The notes under the pieces were generated by a model. It was not told the origin of the DNA. It saw only the letters and a list, made by a program, of their open reading frames with translations, and searched no databases. From contig JAXLWB010000045.1 of assembly GCA_046328715.1 (NCBI GenBank), forward strand, positions 21,107 to 85,106: DNA of 64,000 nt. Direction: 5' to 3'. A program made the position numbers and the translations under genes. The DNA is from JAXLWB01 sp046328715. GTDB taxonomy: Bacteria > Chloroflexota > Anaerolineae > Caldilineales > Caldilineaceae. The stretch's first letter is position 1; the number at the start of each line of letters is the position of its first letter. Positions 53,201-61,589 of the stretch are shown here, piece after piece.

Positions 53201-54603
53201 GCCAGATCATCCACTGCGAAGTGGCTGACGCCTTTGCCGATAGCACTGAGTTTTTTGCCGACATCGACCAGCCACAGTGGGCGAGCGACCTGGTTGATAC
53301 CTTAGCTGCCGAGGGTGACACCTTATTCAGTCTGCCTGAAGATTTGACTGCGATCGAGAGCGAAAGCGCCGATGCTGCCTTTAGCACTGCCGCACTCAGC
53401 CAAGAGGTCTTTGACCGTTTTGGACGGATGTTGACCACCTTTGGTGCCACCCGCATCCAACCCGCCAGTTGGGCAGCCCAGTTCAACGGTCAGCAGCGCC
53501 GCTGGCGCGTAGGCGATTCTCAGATCGTGCTGCAACTAACCGAGGAGAGCGACAGCGACAACAAGCCGATCTACCTGCTTGAAGTGGAACCAGCCAACAG
53601 TGAATTTCTCAGTGCCTTGCCAGCCGACGAACCAATCAGCGCCGCTACGGTAAAGCGTCTCGCGCCGCTGGTGACGTGGGGCTTCTCTGACGTACATTTT
53701 GATGAGGGCGCGCTCTCGCCAGATGGGGATTGGGTCGCCTTAGTGACCAGCGAAGGGCAACTCTATCTCTTTGATGCCCACACCTTGGACATGGTTCGTT
53801 CCCAACCACTGCCGCCGCTGACCCACACCCGCTACCGAGCGCCGATCTTTAGCAACGATAGTCAATGGCTGGCGCTGATCGTTGAAAGCGAACATGGAGA
53901 CTATATTCAACTCTGGCACAATTGGGACGCCATCTGGAGTTGGCAAGCTGATTTGCTAGGACATATCGGAACAATTGTGAACTTGCGCTTTGCCGATGAC
54001 GCGTCGACTCTGTACAGCGCCGCCCAGGATGGCACACTGCGCCAATGGCAGATTCAGGCACTCAATGCAACCTCGACACCCATCTGGTTGGATGATCAGC
54101 CTGCCGCCATCAGTGACACCGCCATCGCAGCCGATGGACAGATTGGTGCGCTGGCACTCGCGAATGGCACCCTGATGCTTCTGAACGAGAAGGGTGATGT
54201 CCAAGTGCAATACGAATTGAATGAACAAAATCCCCAGATCCGATTCCGCCCAGATGCCAATCGACGGCAAGGTGTTCTTTTGATTCAGGCCGAGGATCAT
54301 GTACGTTTGTTGCGCTACCGAGGCAAACGGATCGAGGATCTAGGTCAAATCCCTGCCGCAGGCGAAGAGATGGCACTTCACGATGCCGCCTTCAGTCCGG
54401 ATGCTTCGCTGCTTCTATTGGCGGGTGATGAACTCAGCTTTTACGATAGCGAAACTGGCGACTGGCTGGGTAATCTGCCTATCACCAGTGGGGAGAACGA
54501 TGTCGTCGCCAATCAAGTCAGCTTTAGCATGGACGGCAAATGGCTGTTGGTCATCTCTGCTGAACCGGGGGAAGCCAGCTTATACGCCATAACGGTCAAG
54601 TAG
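50299..54603 (+). CDS. Large secreted protein with DUF11-like head and WD40-like tail
   Basis: A 1434-aa protein. The signal peptide is FYPIVVPTLLLFALLLPTTP with cleavage near LFA-QVD. Residues about 38-150 are a DUF11/CARDB-like beta sandwich (SAPVRATPGEEFTYTLTVTN, IEVKDTLPAMTTFVTASDGG). An acidic Ala/Pro/Glu linker (EEPTPAAEPSSETPANN) lies at about 340-375. Two large alpha/beta stretches with PsbP-like strands follow (FQKFADTEGLFSVEIPNW). The C-terminal 330 residues are WD40-like blades: HFDEGALSPDGDWVALVTSE, TLYSAAQDGTLRQWQIQ, AFSPDASLLLLAGDELSFYD. There is no LP-x-R tail; it ends SLYAITVK. It probably acts as a secreted binding or scaffold protein; a ligand cannot be named. Confidence 0.85.
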   Translation: MDRTFSRNPIRWFYPIVVPTLLLFALLLPTTPLFAQVDVEISLSAPVRATPGEEFTYTLTVTNHTGKKLTQIEVKDTLPAMTTFVTASDGGELGEYDTVHWQKLPDLDDGEVLLLQLVVRVQDDATEKIVNSIYSVNYKGAPIERFGGKEIKTRILAPEQMPADADPYPDLVIFEDLNGAFTIDLPLYFTQNSELGYGDVAFNPLPGLQADYGYFFHSDEPNDGALMVFFLKMEHEISSEAAWAEFLPSFTQSFGGDKLANLPLATVWARGEPSVEIEKETDEAHVLMRLHATGNNLIAMLATAPLTTWSEHRSDLLGALDRFEPWTIGYESLLFQRAANTSNQAAAAEEPTPAAEPSSETPANNEPTVEEPAATGVSEISFQKFADTEGLFSVEIPNWPSTTISEPDQGSYGFSFADPERSGEAGDTISPLSISLIDAYKLVDPNWQSLVLQTLDEEEWQQALATLQSRFEPLGTVTLAATDPAQHHALLQVVANQDEGSGNSLLWVEEEEGVAAVILWTEGKDRSMTSTDPNFDRVVRTFSWQPKAARAHLLAQAGYLPTNYGFYDPLSLLTFYPPSAYPFRRVQVIDETVDYGFGSDPAQGVITIQLTSVAKRSLKTKEMAEIVAAAEESLLEGVKENKRDRSAKLIEPEWAVPTVEEGQIALVRAHSKKFEGAVMLHELDGVLATVTLFLPAEQWQANIASLQAALINPPGFEPDIVRQAIADHKSASTATFTVFRGDDPSAGGFHFSPDEPINFFVQLPDNQAEGELEVLVYNPAFERSDPLAMLALLNVSLHNGAADQSEFYTVERGDDGLRATLHYQSDLPQATLPDLRAEFRYNDQWLGEVAFAVQYPEPVTLSDLNFSVVAAAVDAESGHPLDPPQPIVNFVKDNQQVWLNFTGNLPAGSQVRLFREEGLLDLATAQVETWRPESDLRNAFDFRYFGPYQLPVGDHRFYLTVNGLEVWSQIIHCEVADAFADSTEFFADIDQPQWASDLVDTLAAEGDTLFSLPEDLTAIESESADAAFSTAALSQEVFDRFGRMLTTFGATRIQPASWAAQFNGQQRRWRVGDSQIVLQLTEESDSDNKPIYLLEVEPANSEFLSALPADEPISAATVKRLAPLVTWGFSDVHFDEGALSPDGDWVALVTSEGQLYLFDAHTLDMVRSQPLPPLTHTRYRAPIFSNDSQWLALIVESEHGDYIQLWHNWDAIWSWQADLLGHIGTIVNLRFADDASTLYSAAQDGTLRQWQIQALNATSTPIWLDDQPAAISDTAIAADGQIGALALANGTLMLLNEKGDVQVQYELNEQNPQIRFRPDANRRQGVLLIQAEDHVRLLRYRGKRIEDLGQIPAAGEEMALHDAAFSPDASLLLLAGDELSFYDSETGDWLGNLPITSGENDVVANQVSFSMDGKWLLVISAEPGEASLYAITVK

Positions 54604-54606
54604 AAG

Positions 54607-54757
54607 GCAAATGTATACCATTTCTCGAACATTTGCGTAGTTATGTTCTCCGTGATAGACTGAAAATGCAAGCTACTGCTCTCTAGATGCATTCATATAA
54701 GTTGCATGAAACGTGATGCGCGAAACGTCAAGTGTTAGCCCAATTTCACGCATCACG
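54607..54757 (+). other. Two small inverted repeats before the ABC operon
   Basis: GCAAATGT at 54607-54614 pairs with 54629-54636, 4 bases after the WD40-like gene's stop. CGTGATGCGCGAAA at 54712-54725 pairs with 54744-54757 with one mismatch, 83 bases before the ABC operon. The second could be an operator of the transporter, the first a weak terminator. Confidence 0.4.
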
Positions 54758-54839
54758 CTTCACTCCCAGTTTTATGAACTATTAATCTAGATATCAGTCG
54801 TAGGTCCCCAAATCATTCACACAATAGAGGAGACAACTC

Positions 54840-56693
54840 ATGGCAGACTCGTTTAGCGATCGCAAGGTCACTCGGCGCGACTTTTTGCGCTATGCCGAGA
54901 TCGTGGGTATGGCCGCTTTGGCCGCACCCTGGATGGCAGCGTGTGCCACAGGAGCGCAACCGGCAGGCACCGCCGCGGATACCGCAGCGCCCGCCGCCGC
55001 CGAAGCACCTGCGGAAGGGGCAACAGTCGCGGGTGGCATTAAAGATGTAGCCCGCAATCGTACCTTCATCGCCGTGCGCGGCGGCAGTCAAGGCAAGTTT
55101 GTCGAGTGGGATCAGTGGAATCCCTTCGTGCCAGTGGCCAATCACCAGTTCGCCGTCGGCCTCATGTACGAACCACTGGCTTTCTATAGCGCCTTTGCCG
55201 ACAAGGAGTACATGTGGTTGGCAGAGAGCTATCAATTCTCCGAAGATTACAAAGAATTGACCATCAAGACCCGTCAAGGCATCAAGTGGAGTGATGGCAA
55301 AGATTTCACCGCTGATGATGTGACCTTTACCCTCAATGCCTGTAAAGAATATGGAGCCAAGATTCGCTGGGGCACCAACGTCGCCCAGGTGATGGACAAG
55401 GCCGAAACCGTGGATGAGACAACCTGTAAAGTCACCTTGACGGTGCCTGCGCCACGCTTCTTCTGGTTGTTGACCTATCACTTCGACATCGGCGTCTACA
55501 TGCTGCCCAAACATATCTTCGAAGGGCAAGACATTTCGACCTACACCCATTTTGATATCGAAAAGGGCTTGCCAGTGACCACAGGTCCATGGCGTGTGGT
55601 CCATTCTTCGCCGCAGCAGAAGATCCTCGATCGTGCCGATGATTGGTGGGGCGTAGCCGCTGGCGTAGCACCGCTGCCCGCCGTCGAACGCTTTATCCTG
55701 TTGCCCGACCAAGGCGAACAACAACTGGTGCAGTCGATCATCAAGAACGAAGTCGACTTTACTACCGGCATCCAGCCCTCCAGCTTCCCCACCGTCTTTG
55801 ATGGCAACCCCAAAGCCTTGTCGTGGACGGGTCGAGAAGCACCCTATGGCTATGTGGACTGGTGGCCGCACTCGCTCTATGTCAACAACGAAGTTGCACC
55901 CTGGAGCGACAAGAATGTGCGTTGGGCGCTCAGCTACTACATCGACCGCGACAAGATCGTACAGATCTCCTGGTCAGGCGCCTCGAAGGTGACACCGCTG
56001 CCCTTGCCCGATTATCCACCGCTCCAACCCTACTTTGACGCAACCAAGCCATTGCTCGAAAAGTACAACACCTTGGAATACAACCCGGCCAAGGGTGACG
56101 AATTGCTCACCGCCAAGGGCTGGAAGAAAGACGCCAATGGTATGTGGCAGGACGAGGCGGGCCAACCAGTCAAACTCGACATTGTCAGCTTCTTCGACTT
56201 CACCAGCGTCGGACCCGTGTTGGTCGAAATGCTCAAGCGCGGCGGGATTGACGCCAGCTACTCGGAACCACCGGATTTCTTCGACAACTTCTCAGCGGGT
56301 AAATTCACAGGCTGTCTTTTTGGTCACGGTGGCAGTTGCCGCGAGCCACAGGAAACCCTGGCCCTCTACCAGAGCAGTTCTGAAGCGATCCCAGGCGGTC
56401 ACGCCGTCAACTTCTCGCGTTGGCATCACGACGAGTTCGACAAACTGGCCGACCTCGCCTACACCACGCCACCGACCGATACCCAGGCGTTGATCGACAT
56501 TTGGACCAAAGCGATGGAAATCTGGCTACCCGAATTGCCCGATATCCAACTCACCCACGGTCTGCACCGCCTGCCGTGGACGACCGAGAACTGGACCAAC
56601 ATGCCCGATCAGGATAATCCCTACACCAACTCGGCCCAGTGGCATCTGACCTTCCCGTTGGTGCTGCACAATGTCAAGCCGTCGCAGGCGTAA
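54840..56693 (+). CDS. Peptide-type ABC transporter substrate-binding lipoprotein
   Basis: A 617-aa SBP_bac_5 protein, start after AGAGGAGACAACTC. The signal is Tat-type and lipobox-bearing: TRRDFLRYAEIVGMAALA, then WMAACA with the lipid-modified Cys. An Ala/Thr/Pro-rich linker leads to the lobe motifs MYEPLAFYSAFADKEYMW, FTADDVTFTLNA, TTGPWRVV and VRWALSYYIDRDKIVQISW, typical of oligopeptide/nickel/sugar-oligomer binding proteins. It feeds the permeases at 56801 and 57807. Similar Chloroflexota systems are often for cello- or xylo-oligomers, but that cannot be decided here. Confidence 0.93.
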   Translation: MADSFSDRKVTRRDFLRYAEIVGMAALAAPWMAACATGAQPAGTAADTAAPAAAEAPAEGATVAGGIKDVARNRTFIAVRGGSQGKFVEWDQWNPFVPVANHQFAVGLMYEPLAFYSAFADKEYMWLAESYQFSEDYKELTIKTRQGIKWSDGKDFTADDVTFTLNACKEYGAKIRWGTNVAQVMDKAETVDETTCKVTLTVPAPRFFWLLTYHFDIGVYMLPKHIFEGQDISTYTHFDIEKGLPVTTGPWRVVHSSPQQKILDRADDWWGVAAGVAPLPAVERFILLPDQGEQQLVQSIIKNEVDFTTGIQPSSFPTVFDGNPKALSWTGREAPYGYVDWWPHSLYVNNEVAPWSDKNVRWALSYYIDRDKIVQISWSGASKVTPLPLPDYPPLQPYFDATKPLLEKYNTLEYNPAKGDELLTAKGWKKDANGMWQDEAGQPVKLDIVSFFDFTSVGPVLVEMLKRGGIDASYSEPPDFFDNFSAGKFTGCLFGHGGSCREPQETLALYQSSSEAIPGGHAVNFSRWHHDEFDKLADLAYTTPPTDTQALIDIWTKAMEIWLPELPDIQLTHGLHRLPWTTENWTNMPDQDNPYTNSAQWHLTFPLVLHNVKPSQA

Positions 56694-56700
56694 AAGAGTG

Positions 56701-56783
56701 GCAGGTGGCAGGTTGCAAGTGGCAAGTAGCCTATGTGTTTCCTTGCCACTTGCAACCTGCACCTTGCAACCTGCACCTTGCCC
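56701..56783. repeat. GGCAGGTTGCAAGTGGC-type inverted repeat
   Basis: Arms 56711-56726 and 56742-56757 are perfectly complementary; further CTGCACCTTGCAACC units follow. It lies between the binding-protein and permease genes. A similar Cys-less GCCACCTGCCACCTG string is found at 47746-47762. These are likely dispersed low-complexity palindromic repeats. Confidence 0.6.
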
Positions 56784-56800
56784 CTTTCCAGGAGTCAACC

Positions 56801-57805
56801 GTGAGTGTCGGTTACATCGTTCGACGATTTTTCATTTTTATCGCCATTGTCTGGGCGGCAGCGACCTTTAACTTTATTTTGCCGCGCTTGGGGGGACAAA
56901 ATCCGATCCGCGAAAAGCTGGTCTCGCAGTCGGCGCTCAGCGGTGCGGTGCAAGCTGGGCTGGAGGAGATGATCAAAGAGTTTGAGACGAAGTTTGGTCT
57001 TGATCGGCCACTTTGGCAGCAATATCTCACCTATCTCTCCGACATGGCACGTTTTGACTTCAACTATTCAATTGCCAACTACCCGCGCAAAGTCATCAAC
57101 ATGATCGAGGATGCCATTCCCTGGTCGGTGACGTTGCTGTTGGTGACGACCTTGCTGGCCTTTGTGATCGGCAATGTGCTTGGTGCGCTCCTGGCCTGGC
57201 CCAATGCGCCTGGCTTCTTGAAATATGTCATGCCGCCGATCCTGATGATGGGGGCGATTCCCTACTTCTTGTTGGGGCTGATCCTGGTCTATGTCTTTGG
57301 CTTCTTCCTCGGACTCTTCCCGATGTACGGCGGCTATACCACCGGCACTATCCCGTCGCTCACACCTAAGTTTATCTGGGATGTACTTTGGCACACGATG
57401 TTGCCAGCGCTTTCCATCATCCTAGTCTCGATTGGCGGCTGGGCATTAGGCATGCGTTCGCTGATGGTGATGACCCAGGGCGAAGATTATGTCGTCTTTG
57501 CCGATGCCATGGGACTGCGCGACCGCACGATCTTTACCCGCTACGCCATCCGCAATGCACTGCTGCCACAGGTCACGGCGCTGGCGCTGGCCTTAGGGCA
57601 GATCGTCTCGGGTGCGGTGTTGGTCGAAGTGATCTTTGGCTACCCCGGCATCGGCACCATGCTCTACCAAGCGATTCGTGGCTCCGACTACTACCTAGTG
57701 CAGGGCATCGTCTTTGTGGTCATCGTCTCGATTGGTCTGGCCACTTTCATCCTCGACATTATTTATCCGCTGCTCGACCCGCGGATTACCTACAAGAAGG
57801 CATGA
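56801..57805 (+). CDS. ABC transporter permease (DppB/OppB type)
   Basis: A 334-aa membrane protein read from GTG 56801 after CCAGGAGTCAACC; the frame is open through the repeat upstream. Six membrane segments are evident, the first in RRFFIFIAIVWAAATFNFIL. The cytoplasmic EAA-type loop is EDYVVFADAMGLRDRTIFTR followed by YAIRNALLPQVTALAL, which docks with the ATPases. It forms the first half of the import channel with the permease part of the next gene. It is in one operon with its binding protein, about 107 bases downstream of it. Confidence 0.92.
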   Translation: MSVGYIVRRFFIFIAIVWAAATFNFILPRLGGQNPIREKLVSQSALSGAVQAGLEEMIKEFETKFGLDRPLWQQYLTYLSDMARFDFNYSIANYPRKVINMIEDAIPWSVTLLLVTTLLAFVIGNVLGALLAWPNAPGFLKYVMPPILMMGAIPYFLLGLILVYVFGFFLGLFPMYGGYTTGTIPSLTPKFIWDVLWHTMLPALSIILVSIGGWALGMRSLMVMTQGEDYVVFADAMGLRDRTIFTRYAIRNALLPQVTALALALGQIVSGAVLVEVIFGYPGIGTMLYQAIRGSDYYLVQGIVFVVIVSIGLATFILDIIYPLLDPRITYKKA

Positions 57806-57806
57806 C

Positions 57807-59741
57807 ATGGCGACAACGATGCAGAGCAGCGTGCGTGGGGCACGCGCAAAAGAATCGGTGAGTCTGGGCAGCCGTTTGGCTCATGCCATCGATTATTGCC
57901 GACGCAACCCATCGCTGATCATTGGACTGGTGCTCTTTTTTCTGCTGTTACTCTCCTCATTGATCGGCAGATTCTTCGTCAACCTTGAGAATGCGCGCCC
58001 CATCTCAGTGCTGCCATTGCAACATCCTTCGTGGGAGCTACCCTTTGGCAGCGACAAACAGGGACGAGACCTCTTTGCTGTGATGATCTCGGGCACGCCA
58101 CTGACGCTGCGCATCGGCCTGATCGCTGGTTTTATTGGGGTTGGCTTTGGCGCATTTATCGCCTTTGTTAGCGCCTATTACGGCGGCTGGCTCGACGCCG
58201 TTTTACGCGGCATCGTCGATGTCGGCTTGACCGTGCCTGGTTTGATGGTGCTGATCATCGTGGCGATGATGGTGCGCTCCGGGCTGAGCGTGGAGCAGAT
58301 GGCGTTGGTCGTCGCCTCACTCGCCTGGCTCTATCCAGCGCGCACGATTCGCGCTCAGGTGCTGACCTTGCGCGAGCGTAATTACGTGCAAATGGCGCGC
58401 TTTTCGGGCGTGCCAGGGCGCATGGTGATTTTGATGGAGATTCTGCCCAACCTGCTGCCCTATTTGGCGGCATCATTGGTGGGCTCGATCTCGGCTGCCG
58501 TGTTGGCATCGGTGGGCCTAGAGGTGCTCGGTCTAGGACCGATGGATGCACCGACGATTGGCATGACCCTCTTCTGGATCAACTACAACGCCGCTGTGAT
58601 CAACGGCTGGTGGTGGTGGTGGCTACCGCCGATCATCGTCATTGGTCTGCTCTTTATCAGCCTCTTCCAGATCAGTGTCGGCCTGGATGAGATCGCTAAC
58701 CCGCGCATCCGCAAACAAAAGTTCAAAAGCATCCTGCCCGATAAACCGGCGCAGACCAAACCCAATCGCACTGCCAATGGCTCTGAACCAGGCGTGCTAG
58801 AGTTGGAAGGGCTGACTGTCTACTACGAGACTGCCCGCGGGCCGGTTCATGCTGTTGAAGATGTCACCTTTTCGCTCCGTCCGCATGAGCGCTTTGGCCT
58901 GGTCGGTGAATCGGGCTCAGGCAAGTCGAGCATGGCGCTTACCATCATGCGGCTGATCAAGCCGCCCGCCCGCGTGGTAGCTGGCAACATCTGGTTTGGC
59001 GAGACCAATTTGCTGTCTCTCTCCGAAGCGCAGATGAAAGAGTTGCGCCTGGCCCAGATCGCGCTGATCGCCCAGGGTTCGATGAATTCGCTCAACCCGG
59101 TGATGCGAGTGCGCGACCAGATTGGTGCAGGGTTGGCAGATCACGGCATCAAGCTAACCAAGGCCGAACTCGAAGAGCGCGTGACCAGCCTGCTCGCCAA
59201 GGTCGGGTTGCCCGCCAAGGTAGCCGACATGTTCCCGCACGAGTTGAGCGGTGGCATGAAACAGCGCGTGGTGATTGCCATTGCCATCAGCCTGCGCCCC
59301 AAGGTGATCATCGCCGACGAGCCGACCAGTGCGCTCGATGTGGTTGTGCAACGACAGGTGATGGAAACGCTCAAAACGGTGCAGGCGGAGATCGGGGCCT
59401 CGGTGATTCTGGTTGGCCACGACATGGGCTTGATGGCGCAATTTGTGCAGCGTTTAGGCGTGATGTACGCCGGTCACTTGATGGAAGTTTCGCCCGTCAA
59501 AGAAATCTTTGCCAAGCCACGCCATCCCTATACGCAACTGCTGATCTCCAGCCTGCCATCGACCGAGAGCAAGGGACAATTTACCGGCATCCCTGGTCTG
59601 CCACCTTCGCTGCTCGATGTGCCGCCGGGCTGCGTCTTTCATCCGCGCTGTCCGCTCGCCGCCGACCGCTGCCGCACCGAAGTGCCCAAACTGCGCGAGT
59701 TGCAGAAGGATGTGTGGGCGGCTTGCCACTTTGCGACGTAG
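57807..59741 (+). CDS. Fused ABC permease-ATPase (DppC-DppD type)
   Basis: A 644-aa fusion read from the ATG at 57807, one base after the preceding stop. The N-terminal 300 residues are a DppC-type permease (FGSDKQGRDLFAVMISGTP, EAA loop RERNYVQMARFSGVPGRMVI, membrane helices to about 295). A 40-residue polar linker (KQKFKSILPDKPAQTKPNR) leads to a DppD-type ATPase: VHAVEDVTFSLR, Walker A GESGSGKSS, signature LSGGMKQR, Walker B VIIADEPTSALD, switch His in VGHDMGL. The C-terminus has the oligopeptide-type cysteine site PGCVFHPRCPLAADRC. It normally occurs as two proteins; the fusion fixes one permease half to one ATPase. Confidence 0.93.
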   Translation: MATTMQSSVRGARAKESVSLGSRLAHAIDYCRRNPSLIIGLVLFFLLLLSSLIGRFFVNLENARPISVLPLQHPSWELPFGSDKQGRDLFAVMISGTPLTLRIGLIAGFIGVGFGAFIAFVSAYYGGWLDAVLRGIVDVGLTVPGLMVLIIVAMMVRSGLSVEQMALVVASLAWLYPARTIRAQVLTLRERNYVQMARFSGVPGRMVILMEILPNLLPYLAASLVGSISAAVLASVGLEVLGLGPMDAPTIGMTLFWINYNAAVINGWWWWWLPPIIVIGLLFISLFQISVGLDEIANPRIRKQKFKSILPDKPAQTKPNRTANGSEPGVLELEGLTVYYETARGPVHAVEDVTFSLRPHERFGLVGESGSGKSSMALTIMRLIKPPARVVAGNIWFGETNLLSLSEAQMKELRLAQIALIAQGSMNSLNPVMRVRDQIGAGLADHGIKLTKAELEERVTSLLAKVGLPAKVADMFPHELSGGMKQRVVIAIAISLRPKVIIADEPTSALDVVVQRQVMETLKTVQAEIGASVILVGHDMGLMAQFVQRLGVMYAGHLMEVSPVKEIFAKPRHPYTQLLISSLPSTESKGQFTGIPGLPPSLLDVPPGCVFHPRCPLAADRCRTEVPKLRELQKDVWAACHFAT

Positions 59742-59760
59742 GACAAACTGCAATCATGCG

Positions 59761-59863
59761 GGACACAGAGCGCAGGGAGTTGCTCACAGAGAACACAGAG
59801 AACTCAAAGCACAAAAGGTATTTTCTCTCTGCTCTCTGTGCCTACTCTGTGGACTCTGTGTCC
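59761..59863. repeat. CACAGAG-type inverted repeat
   Basis: GGACACAGAG at 59761 pairs with CTCTGTGTCC ending 59863, with internal CACAGAGAACACAGAG and CTCTCTGTGCC units. It is a dispersed short-tandem palindromic element located between the two ATPase genes of the transporter operon. Codon reading continues past it only by chance. Confidence 0.6.
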
Positions 59864-59892
59864 TGTCTTTTGAACCATAACGAGGAAGATCG

Positions 59893-60915
59893 ATGACTGC
59901 GTTACTCGAAGCACGCAATGTTACCAAAGTCTTTGGCGGCGGACTCTTTGACCGCACGCGCACCGTTGCGCTGGAAAATTTCTCGATGACGATCGGCGAT
60001 GATAAGCCAACGATCACCGCCATTGTCGGCGAGAGCGGTAGCGGCAAGACGACCTTAGCGCGTCTGCTACTGGGCATCACCGAACCAACCAGCGGCAGCG
60101 TGCTCTACAAAGGTAAGGACCTGCGTCAATTCACCAGTGCCGAGTCGAAGACCTTCCTCAACGATGTACAAGTGATCTTCCAAGATCCCTTCGAGGTCTA
60201 CAACCCCTTCTACCGCGTTGACCATGTGCTGACCACGCCAATCGACTACATGAAGTTGGCCAACTCCAACGAGCAAAAGTGGGGCTTGATCGAACAGGCG
60301 TTGGAAACCGTCGGCCTGCGCCCCGAGGAGACGTTGGGGCGTTACCCGCATCAACTCAGCGGCGGTCAGCGACAGCGCGTGATGGTAGCGCGTGCGCTCA
60401 TTCTCAAGCCACGCATTATCCTCGCCGACGAACCGGTTTCGATGATCGATGCCTCGCTGCGCGCTACCGTGCTCGGTAGCCTGCAACGTTTCAAACAAGA
60501 GTTTGGCATCTCAATCCTCTACATCACCCACGACCTTACCACGGCCTACCAGATTGCTGACAACATCATCGTGCTCTACCGCGGCGGTGTGGCTGAGGCA
60601 GGTAGCGTCGATTTGGTGGTGCGCAACCCAAGCCATCCCTACACGCGCTTGCTGGTCGGCTCGATCCCGGTGCCCAATCCCAATTTGCAATGGGCAGCTG
60701 AGGCAGCGCCCGCCCTCGCCAGTCAACCCCGCAGTGAAAACGCCTGCAAGTTTGCCGAACGCTGTCCGTCGGCGATGGCGAAATGTCTGCAACAACAGCC
60801 CCAACTCTATCAAAATGATGCGCAACGCGCCGCTGCCTGCTTTCTCTACGAACAAGCGCCTGCACTGAGCGCAACCCAATTGGATCAGGTGTTACAGGCA
60901 GCAGATACGCGTTAG
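59893..60915 (+). CDS. ABC transporter ATP-binding protein (OppF/DppF type)
   Basis: A 340-aa ATPase, start after AACGAGGAAGATCG. Walker A is GESGSGKTTLARLLLG near residue 45, the Q-loop is VQVIFQDPFEVYNP, the signature is LSGGQRQRV, Walker B is IILADEPVSMIDAS and the switch is ITHDLTTAY. The extended C-terminus (HPYTRLLVGSIPVPNPNLQ, then CKFAERCPSAMAKC) belongs to the oligopeptide/dipeptide family. It is the last gene of the operon and pairs with the ATPase half of the fused protein at 57807 to power the permeases. Confidence 0.93.
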   Translation: MTALLEARNVTKVFGGGLFDRTRTVALENFSMTIGDDKPTITAIVGESGSGKTTLARLLLGITEPTSGSVLYKGKDLRQFTSAESKTFLNDVQVIFQDPFEVYNPFYRVDHVLTTPIDYMKLANSNEQKWGLIEQALETVGLRPEETLGRYPHQLSGGQRQRVMVARALILKPRIILADEPVSMIDASLRATVLGSLQRFKQEFGISILYITHDLTTAYQIADNIIVLYRGGVAEAGSVDLVVRNPSHPYTRLLVGSIPVPNPNLQWAAEAAPALASQPRSENACKFAERCPSAMAKCLQQQPQLYQNDAQRAAACFLYEQAPALSATQLDQVLQAADTR

Positions 60916-60950
60916 GGTAACAGTGGCAACTAACCCTGCAAGATAAACTT

Positions 60951-61065
60951 GTCATTCTGTAGGAATCCTAGCCAATCTGACCATGATGTAAATCCAGCGC
61001 AGAGTACGCTGTCAGTTCTCTACAAAGCGGTCGGCTTGACCAACGAAGGATTCCTTCGGAATGAC
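60951..61065. repeat. GTCATTC...GAATGAC imperfect palindromic element
   Basis: GTCATTCTGTAGGAATCCT at 60951-60969 pairs with AGGATTCCTTCGGAATGAC at 61047-61065 with two mismatches. The arms resemble the TGTCATTC...GAATGACA family of dispersed palindromes seen in many genomes. The 60916-61250 gap has no gene. Confidence 0.55.
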
Positions 61066-61250
61066 AGACTACCCCACATGGTGCCTTGTTGAATTTTTCG
61101 GCACGATCAGAACCAAGTTGAACAAAACAATGTAGTTTCCTCTCGAAACGCTCCTCAAACGATCCATAAACAGTGTAATTGCTACGATAGGCCAGACAAC
61201 CGTAACAAGCCCGCTACGTTTTCGCTACGTTCGTTGGTTATGCTTCGGCC

Positions 61251-61577
61251 ATGTCACAGAATTCGCAGACTCAATCAATCGCACCAATAAGCATAGGCAA
61301 CAGAGCAGAGATCAGTGCAGCCTTTGTCCTTCGCCTAACTTGGGATGCGAATACGCTGAACTGGCAAATTCTGTTACGAAGCGCCAACCAAGAGGAAATC
61401 CGGATCTTTACCAGTCCGGAAGGTGTTGTTTTGCATCTAGAGTCTTGGATGGCGAAGCAGCTTCTAAATCGTGGTTGTAATGAAAAGCGGGGTTCTTCCA
61501 GCCATTTCGAGCAGCAAAACCCCGCTTTTCATTCAGAGCGTAGTTTACTGTTCGACGAAGAAACTCAAACTCAGTGA
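61251..61577 (+). CDS. Hypothetical 108-aa protein
   Basis: The ATG at 61251 has no good ribosome site. The core from residue 25 (FVLRLTWDANTLNWQILLRS, RIFTSPEGVVLHLESWM) has the strand-turn-strand-helix pattern also visible in the small frame at 21153, so both may be one uncharacterised family. The last 35 residues are encoded across a perfect 16-bp hairpin (61479-61533), suggesting the original C-terminus was near residue 76 and that the rest is read-through of inserted or terminator sequence. There is no signal peptide. Confidence 0.5.
   Translation: MSQNSQTQSIAPISIGNRAEISAAFVLRLTWDANTLNWQILLRSANQEEIRIFTSPEGVVLHLESWMAKQLLNRGCNEKRGSSSHFEQQNPAFHSERSLLFDEETQTQ
61479..61533 (+). terminator. 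16-bp perfect hairpin inside the end of the 61251 gene
   Basis: Arms 61479-61494 and 61518-61533 are perfectly complementary with a 23-base loop and an AACCCCGC core. No T-run follows. It would stop transcription before the LysE gene if functional, or it is a dispersed element inserted into the gene's end. Confidence 0.55.
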
Positions 61578-61589
61578 GGAGAGCCACCC

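Noticed and set aside
54813..55871. 352-aa minus-strand frame opposite the binding-protein gene
   Set aside because: The plus strand encodes an unmistakable Tat-lipoprotein SBP_bac_5; the minus frame has no recognisable features.
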